A DNA stretch of 64,000 nt, from assembly GCA_015179125.1 (NCBI GenBank), contig WHVA01000123.1, forward strand, positions 1-64,000, given 5' to 3'. The translations under genes were made by a program, and so were the position numbers. Of this stretch, positions 1-8,525 are shown one piece after another. Every line of letters begins with the position of its first letter. Position 1 is the first letter of the stretch. The DNA is from Gautieria morchelliformis. Lineage: Eukaryota > Basidiomycota > Agaricomycetes > Gomphales > Gomphaceae. The notes below the pieces were generated by a model. It was not told where the DNA came from, ran no database searches, and saw only the letters and a list, made by a program, of their open reading frames with translations.

Positions 1-88
1 ATCTCGATGGACATGATATATCGGACAAGACAGCGGACCTAACGACAAAAAAGTTTGGACGACAACGAAGATGAAAGCGCGGTAAAGC

Positions 89-1420
89 TTATGAAAGCGA
101 AGGGAAGACGGGCATCTGTGTGAGATCGAAGATCAACATAAGGAAACAGCAGGCAGAGCTAGTCACGAAACCTACGCATATCTCATTAACGACCCGATGA
201 AGCGCTATTGCCTCAGATATCTGTAGCTGCCGCTTTAATTGTTTGATTTCCTCATCAGCCCTCCGTGCAGCAGCCTCAGCCTTCTGCGCGACAGCCTCAG
301 CCTTCTGCCTAGCCCGTGCTTCATTCTCTGCGTCAGCCTCAGCCTTCCGCCGGCCTTCTCTTTCTTCTTGCAAAGATTGATTGTACTGTTTCGTAACCTG
401 TCCTTCAGACAAACGAACACATACAAAGTCAAAGTCAAAACTCACGAGGGCTAGAGCCTCAAGTCTCTGGTTGGCGGTCACCCACGCCTCCTCATGCCTC
501 TGAATTACCTCCCGGTGCGTGGAAGACCTGTGGTGTATGACATGCACGATCCCGAAATTGCCTGGTGACATGGCAGACTTTCGAATCGTCTCATCTACTT
601 TACCGCACCTCTCCATCGCGGCATTATAGAGTACATCCGCAAACCAATAACACTGGTATTGCAGGAGATGGTACGATCGATTTTGCTGATGTACGGCGTG
701 GACCAAAATCAGTAGTTCGGCCACGGTGAGTCTCCGCGTCCCACCCGTGAATCTCTTGCATACAAAACTGCCCTTCCTATTCTCCTTCACATAACGTTCA
801 ATGGGTAAGTTGACAAACGTAAGACGGTCCAGCGCAGGTTTGTCAGGGATCACTGAAGACGCCAATTTCATTGAACCTGCCATTGACTGTTCGGAAGCCG
901 CGTTCGAAGCAGCGCTCGAAGCAGCGACTGAAGCAGCGATTGAAGACGAGCTCGCAGCCGCGCTCGAAAGTGAAAGTAGACCCTGGCCGGCTACACTTGG
1001 AGGGGGCCTATCGATAATAGTATTCTCGCGGTAGGTAGAAGGGGGGGTGGTCAAATATGTTAGCTCCGGATCGTCGCTGTCGGCAGGGATGGCACGGCGC
1101 CATAACTCGTCGTCACTAACTTCCCCTACGTATCGGTCTACCACGATGATTCCGGCGTGAAAATAATGGGGATCCTCAACTTTGAAGATCAGAAATTCAT
1201 GATATGGTCGTGACGACATCTTTCTGAATTGCACTTCAACCACAGCGACGTTGACCTCGTTTGGCAAAAGGGGATGGAGCATGGCTGCTTGGATAGTCAA
1301 AGGTGTCGGGGTGTCATTATTGAACAAGACCGGAGGTCGATTCCGACGGTCGTCCATGAATAGGGAGTAGTAGACTTTGTTGATAAAGCGGTGAACCTGG
1401 TTCAGCAGATGATAGAGCAT
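89..1420 (-). CDS. Hypothetical basidiomycete protein with C-terminal coiled coil
   Basis: Uninterrupted 443-codon reading frame from an ATG at 1420-1418 to TAA at 91-89. The N-terminal half holds a compact region with the segments HEFLIFKVEDPHYFHAGII and, near residue 255, YQCYWFADVLYNAA. Similar Cys-Trp-Phe segments occur in a large agaricomycete-specific hypothetical family; I know no assigned function. Residues about 150-180 are an Ala/Ser run. Residues about 350-410 (EEREGRRKAEADAENEARAR onward) are a Glu/Arg/Ala-rich coiled coil. The last 35 residues are hydrophobic and may be a membrane segment or an unspliced intron. The Cys-centred segment loosely recalls the NC motif of LRAT/papain-like folds, but that is only an inference. 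It is a solitary gene, with about 2 kb of non-coding DNA upstream. Confidence 0.6.
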   Translation of the reverse strand: MLYHLLNQVHRFINKVYYSLFMDDRRNRPPVLFNNDTPTPLTIQAAMLHPLLPNEVNVAVVEVQFRKMSSRPYHEFLIFKVEDPHYFHAGIIVVDRYVGEVSDDELWRRAIPADSDDPELTYLTTPPSTYRENTIIDRPPPSVAGQGLLSLSSAAASSSSIAASVAASSAASNAASEQSMAGSMKLASSVIPDKPALDRLTFVNLPIERYVKENRKGSFVCKRFTGGTRRLTVAELLILVHAVHQQNRSYHLLQYQCYWFADVLYNAAMERCGKVDETIRKSAMSPGNFGIVHVIHHRSSTHREVIQRHEEAWVTANQRLEALALVSFDFDFVCVRLSEGQVTKQYNQSLQEEREGRRKAEADAENEARARQKAEAVAQKAEAAARRADEEIKQLKRQLQISEAIALHRVVNEICVGFVTSSACCFLMLIFDLTQMPVFPSLS

Positions 1421-3505
1421 TTTGAGGGAGTATTTGCTTGTTATAAAAGATATTGAACGTATTGACCAGCAGCCTCGAGGTTGTCGACTCTTTGAACCTC
1501 GTGCAACAGACGCTCCCTGGATGATGAAAACGTGGAAAACACGTGTTGGTACCTATAACGGGAGAAACTGCCGTCTGCCGCGCAAATCACTTCATTTCGA
1601 GTCGCCGGTACGTTGGGATTCATTTCCCTTGGTGTCCAGTTTCGTTCTCGGCCCCTTGATCGCCTTCTCCTTTCAACTTGTTCGTACGTCGTGAGTTAAG
1701 TATCGTCGTACGAATTGTCTGTAATAGTATATACTATTTTCCAAGCTAGGTTCCTGACGAGTCATGCCATGTATAGTAAGTAATATCATATGGCCGCGTG
1801 TGAATGGGAAAGAATAGCAGGGTGCGAGGTTTACACATGGCATGATACGCCTCAGCCTCGGTCTCAGCTGGATTACTTATGCGTACTATTACTAGCTCGC
1901 CGCATAGCATCCTGCACAGGAATTGGCACATCAAGCTTCAGGATCTCTATTGGACCGCTGCTTTAAGACAAGCACGTCTTTTGCACGTTTTCGTAATCCG
2001 CTCTCCCTAACCAAACACAGGTATGTTTCCTGTAATTCCTTGCACATACGACGTGTCCGGTTAAGTTACTCGGTCGAGTCGGTTCCCTGCACTCCGGCAG
2101 GCTGCAGCTATGCATGAATTGAACTGACTAGCTGCGGATGCCTTCAATCGCTAAGTCTCGCGGATTCCTTTGAAATATCAAGAATCACTCGCAATATGAT
2201 CTGGAGCACGTACGTACACACTAGGCCATTCGAGTCGCGCTAGGGTCCACTGACGAGTGAGTGCCCATCGAGCAAATTAAACCTGTCAGCCTGGCTGATA
2301 GAACCAATTCAGCTAAGGCAATGCAGAAGCATCATAAATGGTTAGCCGCCTGAATATTCTCGGCATACTGTTGATTACATCGGACTGGCATAGGCTGGAA
2401 GTGATTCAAAAAGGTCTTCCTTTCAAGAAATTTGAGGCCGAGCGGCATGTAAGTGAGTGAGCGTCAGCAGAAAAATGTGGGGCACGACGACATGGTATCC
2501 GTGACATGTTGCATTCGGTGTATCAGCTATCTGGTGATGTAGAGCTGTTCCCGGTGCCCGACTGAGGGAGGATCGATGCGAGCCGACGTGGTCGCAGGTT
2601 TATAACTTAGTATGGTGCTTTATATTGCAGTCATCCGATAATTAGATTGGAAAATGTTGTAACACGGTACAGTATCCACAGCACTGTTCCATTGAACTTC
2701 ATGATGGTTCCCTTGATATTGATTGCGTGATCGACCCGATGCTGGATTCTGAGTGTAGAGAGCGTGCCCGCCAAACTAAGACAAACAGCACGCCGGGCAG
2801 TTACAACAGCACGACGGACACGGACACAGACACGGACACGGACAACAAGCCACGACATTAATGTCGTCTTTGCATGGTACGCACATATCGCCACTCGCCC
2901 CGTCCTTTCATCCACTCCCTCATCTTTCACGGCATTCCCACGTGTTTTACCCGTCCACTTCAGACGTCAGTTCACCTCCCCCCACATATAATTATCCTCT
3001 GACACCTGAGCGAAATTATGCATGGTCATGATGGTTCGTTCTCCCAGTTGGTTGAAGAACCTCGATCAGGGATGCTCACCCGAGCCGTTATTTCTCTTCA
3101 GCGATAGCGTCATGTAATGTGAGAGTCTGTGATGGATCAGGTACAATTCCTCACGCCGATGATAATAAAGTTCGCTCTGGCGATCCTACTCATTATATTC
3201 GTAAGTCCTAGCTCCACTTCGTCGCAGTGGTATACCATTGCGGCACGTACGTATAAATATACTTATACTATGCATATATTTACATGAGTTACTGAAAGCA
3301 AAACCAACTCACAAACATTGTTATCATAGTGTTATAAGTGCACTTGCTTAAATAGATACTTGCACGTACATTCGCTCCTAGGCCAGCTGGAGGTGGCACA
3401 CATGATCCCGGCACTCACATCCGTGGACTCCTGAAGCTCGAATATGGAAAAGTGGGCGAGTCTGACATCTCTAGATTTGGGGTAGTCAAATAAATCTGCC
3501 AGTGT
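1421..3505. other. Intergenic region, no gene recognised
   Basis: Only short open frames without recognisable motifs. It contains the upstream region of the 89-1420 gene and a short hexamer array (GGACAC units, about 2813-2845). TATA-like AT-rich stretches occur around 3250-3290. Confidence 0.5.
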
Positions 3506-5255
3506 CTAAACCCACCCAATCCGATAGTATCGATACACCACCTCCCTTTCCGTTTCACAGTCACTGTAAGCATCGCACAGAATATCTTCCTGCATGATGA
3601 TAGCCACTTCCAGAGGGATAGTTCCATGGCAGCGTCAGCGTATGGGGACATAGCTTCAGCCGAAGGACGGAGAATGTCAGTGTGATCGCCAGTGTCGCAA
3701 ATATTGGACGACTGTGGCGGTACATTAGCATGTTGACTCAGCTTACGTGACGAAATGATATCAAGTCGAAATACCTCTTCCACAGAACGGGATTCGACGG
3801 CATGTGTACGCCTGAGGGGGATAATGAGATGGAAGAGTGCCGGTATTGGGCGCTGGTCCGTGCGCAAGGGCGACGCATCACTTTGGTAAGAATGTCCTGG
3901 AGGAGTTGCGGCAGGTGCCCAGATGGTATACTCATCAGCTTGTGACGAAGGTCTCGTAGGTTTCCTCAACAATCGCTCGACGCAGGCACGGACCCAGAGT
4001 GTAACGTCAAAGGGTATGTCCAACTGAGGTGCAATCGAAGAAGTCGAAGAAGGCGTGGCTGAGGTCAGGATGTTAGCGTCATTAGCGAGAAGTTGCTGTC
4101 GATCATGGATAAGGTCAGTCTAATCTAACACTGGATTTGAGGTTCGAGGCCGAGACTGGAAAAGCGCATCAGCATCGTTCGGCCATTTGTTGTCTTGCGC
4201 CGAACTCTCAGATGTCTCTTTACCCACCGGGTTTGAGATAGGATGCGCCAACGAGTGAATCACGGACCAGTCCAGCGGTAGGACAACCATATTGGGGGCG
4301 CAACACGAACTATGCGATGTCCCAATGTTACTATCGTTATCCAAAGTCGATTGGGAATTGACTGATGCAGCTGGGAAATTGACAGCAAAGTTGAATCGTA
4401 GATTGGCGAGGAGGGACGGATGAAAATCTGTCACAAAGACCGTATCGACAACCAGCGGCACCCGACAAGTATCAAACGAAACTGGCTCTGTACACTGTCG
4501 ATCCATGCTTCGGATTCGCTCCAACACCTTTCCGAGCACCAACGACGCCAAACCTGTTCCTGCACCCAGTTCCAATGCTCGGAAGGGGCATTGACGTGAG
4601 GGTGCAATGTGCCTAGCTGCTCTCTCGAAAATATAGAGAAGTTTGAGGGGTTCTCAGCGATCATTTCTGCGAGTATGCATGAGCCACATCAGGAAAAAAT
4701 GCAATGTATAGATAGGATTTCATAGACGAAATAGCACACATAGAACGAACGCCTACCCATGTATATGTACTCCCGCATAGCCTCGCCGTACCTGTTCATA
4801 GCCCGCCATAGCGCACCATAGCGCTACGTATTCTCTCCTACGCGCGGTGGAGCGCTATCGGTTGAGGGACTCATAGCGCACAATAGCGATACAGACCCTA
4901 TACACCCCAAGTTTGGGCGCCCACGCTGGAGAAATCGCTTGATTCAAGAGGGGCGTCGCGGAGCATGACAGTGAATTCGTCCACCCCTTCATCCACAGTG
5001 TTGGGAGAATCGACGCTGATGAACGAATTACGCGTGGGCGTGGACGACGAATATGAGTCGGGAACGACAGTGGGGTTGGGTGCCCTACCCGGCAGCGGAA
5101 ATGTGAATGTTCGTGTCACAGTCCCCGAAGCAGCCGCTCCGGCACAGATGGCAAGGAGAGAGGCTGCCTCTTCCAATGCCTGTGAACTGACTCTGGAGGA
5201 GCCTGACGATTCATCACCAACCTCGGAAAAGAGTGAGACGAAGCGCGTGAGCCAT
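3506..5255 (-). pseudogene. METTL21-type lysine methyltransferase family gene (Methyltransf_16), apparently frameshifted
   Basis: A SAM-dependent methyltransferase of the fungal METTL/Methyltransf_16 family (protein-lysine methylation is the usual activity). Pieces in family order on the minus strand: start at 5255 (MAHALRLTLF), EEAASLLAICAGAAASGTV, VMLRDAPLESSDFSSVGAQTWG (ends 4905), EMIAENPSNF, motif I LELGAGTGLASLV (about 4575-4535), VFVTDFHPSLLANLRFNF, LDW, then FHLIIPLRRTHAVESRSVEEVF and the family-like C-terminus RYYRIGWV with TAG at 3508-3506. The frame changes twice, each time beside a TTTT run (near 5228 and near 4629), with no room for introns there. The intron between TWG and EMIAEN is about 220-240 nt and holds a repeat cluster. 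It is either a pseudogene or has two homopolymer sequencing errors. The stop of the upstream gene (5283) is only 27 bp away. Confidence 0.7.
4795..4895. repeat. Cluster of CATAGCGC/AGCGCTAT repeats inside the methyltransferase intron
   Basis: At least five copies of an ATAGCGC-like octamer occur in both orientations within about 100 bp (4806, 4815, 4853, 4871, 4880 regions). It sits inside the unusually long intron of the methyltransferase gene. Such palindromic GCGCTAT clusters look like the inside of a small TIR element, but I could not define ends or a target duplication. Confidence 0.4.
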
Positions 5256-5282
5256 TGGATAGCGAACGAGCGTTCAAAAACG

Positions 5283-5971
5283 TCAGCGCAAATCGCTGAG
5301 AGATCGTTGCTCTGGTTTTCTGCCTTGTGCAATCTGGTCGCGCACTGTAGCCTGCGCGCCATATGGATTTTTAAGACATCGCAGACATTTCTGGATACAA
5401 TCACTTACCCTGATGTCTAAATAGCGCTGATTATCATCCGCGAGACCCATGTGATCCTGGAGGTTGTATCCTTTGCTGCCGAATAACCCATCGCCCTTTT
5501 TGCCAGCAGTTCCGAATGGTCTGGAGATCAGTGTATGCTTACGCTTGTGCTTGTGCTTGTGACGGCTGCGATGTTCTTCTTCTTCAGACTCTGAGCTAGT
5601 ATAAACTGCAAAGAACAGGTAAGCATAGAAGGGAGAAAAAGCGGCACACATATAAAGAGTTACTTACCCTCATTATCATCATCATTATCACTGGACCCAT
5701 TTGCATCCTCATCTTCTGATTCCACATGAGCTGACTTCCTATTCTTCTTATTTTGGGCGACAAGCATTTGATCATTGAGTCTTGTTCGTCCAAACACCTC
5801 TGGAGTTTGGCAGTTGACTCCCCATTCCAGCCTGAGCCTGAGCCTTTTTCTTCTTGTGGCTTGAAGCGCTTGACGGCATCTCTGAGAGTGAGTATGAGAG
5901 ACGGGGAAGAAGGTGCGAGAAAGCATTAGATAAGAAAACGCGAGGTCATGTATGTGCACAAATGCGTGCAA
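5283..5971 (-). CDS. Hypothetical lysine/acid-rich protein (3' exons resolved)
   Basis: The last three exons can be placed: an exon ending at 5668 (KKNRKSAHVESEDEDANGSS...), exon 5605-5409 (VYTSSESEEEEHRSRHKHKH... then TLISRPFGTAGKKGDGLFGS and YNLQDHMGLADDNQRYLDIR), and exon 5351-5283 (ATVRDQIAQGRKPEQRSLSD, stop TGA). Introns have GTAAGT donors and TTTGCAG or GCGCAG acceptors, and phases agree across both junctions. The pattern (acidic/Ser stretch, basic K/H stretch, then a short conserved tail around NLQDHMGL) resembles an expanded agaricomycete hypothetical family that I know only from memory. The 5' part up to 5971 is uncertain: exons further upstream may join the gene at 6750-7606 across the MITE. 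Confidence 0.5.
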
Positions 5972-6124
5972 ATCACTGAAATACCACTTTCCAATCCATG
6001 AATCCCATACCAGGGTGCTTCAATGGAGCGGCAGAATAGTGATGAAACCTAAGGTAAAAATCACTGAAAAACTGTGATCGGATCCATGAACCACATACCA
6101 GGCTGCTTCAGTACAGCGACAGTG
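5970..6124. repeat. Two diverged tandem copies of a ~70-bp unit
   Basis: AAATCACTGAAA...CCATGAA(T/C)C(C/A)CATACCAGG(G/C)TGCTTCA occurs at 5970-6043 and again at 6058-6124. The hAT MITE is inserted immediately after the second copy. Confidence 0.5.
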
Positions 6125-6125
6125 C

Positions 6126-6667
6126 TAGGGATGCACACTGTGCCATACATCCACGGCTGTACGGTGCCGTATTACGGCCACAGCACCCGTACTGTCAAGG
6201 CTTGGTGTGCTGTGTCGACGGTACGGTTTGACACCGTATATACCGTACAAATACGGCCGTGTACGGTATGTACGGTATGTATACGGCATGCATCGGTAAA
6301 CGCCGAAAACGTGTTAGCCAAGCCAAAAACACAGCGCCTGACGGGCGCTACTGCTGGCACGTACACATCAGGCATGCCTAATTAGTCTGCATAGGCTGAC
6401 ATAAAGCGCAGCTACCTGTGTAGGCCGCATAGGCGAGCATACAAATATAATGCAACGTCATAGTCTATGCGGATCGGTCACTAACCGATCTTCCAATAGC
6501 CCCACCGTATAATATTGCCGTCAACCGTAATACGGCCGGTACGGTGCCGTACCGTACCGTCAGAGGGGAGAGGTCTTGACCATATGGACGGCATACGGTC
6601 TGCCGTATCCGTCAACCTGCTGTACATTATATGGCTGTGGCCGTAATACGGACGGTGTGCATCCCTA
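6126..6667. mobile_element. Non-autonomous hAT MITE (542 bp) with 8-bp target duplication
   Basis: Both ends read TAGGGATGCACAC inward, the typical hAT-like TAGGGATG start. The second terminal block, CGTATTACGGCCACAGC, is also inverted, at slightly different distances from each end. The element is flanked by a perfect 8-bp direct repeat GACAGTGC (6118-6125 and 6668-6675), the hAT target-site length. Inside are many copies of short palindromic TACGGC/GCCGTA and ACGGT/ACCGT motifs in both orientations, as expected for subterminal transposase-binding repeats. No coding capacity. It lies between two hypothetical gene parts, perhaps within an intron. Confidence 0.85.
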
Positions 6668-6749
6668 GACAGTGCGCCGGGAGCCGAAAGGAGGCAAAGG
6701 TGGCAGTCACCAGTGACCTGCTGCCTAAGTCAGTGAACATGATGTGACA

Positions 6750-7606
6750 TCAATCAACACTCACCTGGATCAGCTGGCTACTTGGGGCCTCTAGGATGGG
6801 CGAGCGTGTGCTAAAGAGCATGGAAGACTGCAAGCAGACATCTGGGAATGGTGTGCATCTGTGCTTGGTGATGCAAGACATGAGAGCAATGCAAGACACG
6901 AGAAAAAGTAGATGACCTGCATAACAGCTGGTACCAAAAAGAAAAACAGAATCAGTCGTGGCTAGCAACCCCCGCCGTCGGCCACATGCACCCGACTCAT
7001 GCTCAATGATCGCTACCTTGGGGGATTCTGCCAGCTCCCACGCCGCATCCCTGAGGCAATCCTCTGGTACAACCTGTCCAAGTCCACAATCAGGATAAGC
7101 TCGCCCATATGTATGGCATGCCCATTCGCTGCCCACAGCATCCACTGCCGCCCAATCTCCTCAAACGTCTTCTTGACCGCCAGGTGCAGTGCACGCTCCT
7201 CGATGTCGAGCTCCACATCTGCAGCCGTCAGTGCACTGCTTGATGTCATTGTCGTGAGCGCGGTTGCGCTGGAGCGTGCCGGGTTCGAGCTCATGCCCAC
7301 ACCCACACCCGCCGCCGCCACACCCACCCCACTCTCCCCCGCTGCTATCGCCCTCTGTGTGCGCTCCCGCTCCTGCTCCTTGACGAGCTGCAGCATGAAC
7401 TTCTCGACATTCAGGCTCAGTGCAAGGCTGTAGTTCATGTTGCTCGCCTTCTTGAAGTGGCCTGCACGCATGAAGCCACAGTGCGTGGGTGGGGGCGGGG
7501 CGCCTGCCTTGGCCTTGGGCGGCTGGGTGGGGAATGGCGCTTGGGGCGTGCGACCTAGCCAATGCCGTGTTTGTTGGGTGCATTTATGCTCCTGCACCAA
7601 AATCAA
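6750..7606 (-). CDS. Hypothetical protein, multi-exon
   Basis: The main frame is 7606-7013; a good internal ATG lies at 7438 (MNYSLALSLNVEKFMLQLVK). It contains a helical segment (KEQERERTQRAIAAGESG), a Gly/Ala/Val low-complexity stretch and a conserved-looking segment ALHLAVKKTFEEIGRQWML then LILIVDLDRLYQRIASGM. After PPR there is a GTAGCG donor. A likely further exon (DVCLQSSMLFSTRSPILEAP) ends at a CAG/GTGAGT junction near 6773. I do not recognise the family. It could be the 5' part of the gene at 5283-5971, with the hAT MITE in the intervening intron. Confidence 0.4.
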
Positions 7607-7740
7607 GCCAAATAGATTCCACCATTCGTGTTTCTTTTGATTTTTGACCTGAAATCATGCTGACATTCATTCTATGATTTGTCAAATTTCTCTTTGATTT
7701 TTCAAAGCTGTATTTCTACTTCTTTTCATGTTCTGTCCAA

Positions 7741-8394
7741 CCAACCCTTTGTGGGTATGGAGCTGTTTTTGAAAGCAGGCCATCCATCCTCTGTCCCAAA
7801 AACACTGAAGTCAATGAGATCAATTCCACCATGTTTAGGGAGTTTCCAGATGATACCCAGGACTTCCACTGTCCAGATTCCATTAAGGGATCTGATGATG
7901 CAGATTCGTATCCTGTGGAGTATCTGAATTACATAGAGATGGGCAGTCTTCCTCCTGCTCGCTTGGAAGTCAAGCCTGGAGTACCTCTGATGCTATTGCA
8001 CAATTTTGATCAGAGGCAAGGACTATGCAATGGGACAAGGCTGTGGTTGGTGAGGATGAGGAATAGAGTATTGGAGGTCAGGATCATCTCAGGACCATGT
8101 GTGGGAAACACTGCTTTCATCCCCAGGATCACTATTTGACCATCAGAGGGAGAATTGCCATTTGAGCTGCACAGGAGGCAGTTTCCAGTGTGTTTGGCAT
8201 TTTCAGTGACCATCAATAAGTCTCAGGAACAGCCTTTGGGTATGGTTGGGTTGGATTTGAGATACCCAGTGTTTGGACATGGTCAGTTGCATGTTGATGT
8301 GTCAAGGGGAACAAGCCAGAGTGAAGGTCTTGCTTGAGGAGGGTTTGGAAACAATCAACATTGTATATAAGGATGTGTCACTTAGAGCTCCTTG
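7741..8394 (+). pseudogene. Helitron PIF1-like helicase, C-terminal remnant
   Basis: Reads GAVFESRPSILCPKNTEVNE INSTMFREFPDD (about 7759-7855), then YLNYIEMGSLPPARLEVKPG, PLMLLHNFDQRQGLCNGTRL, FIPRITI, then [41 protein letters not shown] and a final [20 protein letters not shown]. This is the usual C-terminal order of the Helitron/PIF1 helicase (motifs V-VI: LAF.MTINKSQGQ...SHGQLY.ALSR). It is dead: TGA in frame at 8137-8139 and a frameshift just before the final segment near 8320. The Rep and N-terminal helicase domains are absent, and I could not identify a Helitron 3' end. Confidence 0.8.
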
Positions 8395-8525
8395 AATTTT
8401 GATGTCTACTTCTCTTGATACAGTTTACTTAGCTTGATGTGTTTTACTTGGTATAAGGACATTTTACATGATGCAAATTGATTACTTTTATTTTCCCTGC
8501 TTGACCTTACCGATGCGTTTGTCTT

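Noticed and set aside
4653-4756. Alternative first exon of the methyltransferase (MNRYGEAMREYIYM spliced to EPLKLLYIFERAAR)
   Set aside because: Splices in frame but ignores the upstream family segments (VMLRDAPLES...QTWG) that clearly belong to the gene.
4965-5420. 151-codon plus-strand open frame
   Set aside because: Antisense shadow of the methyltransferase N-terminal exon and the end of the neighbouring gene.
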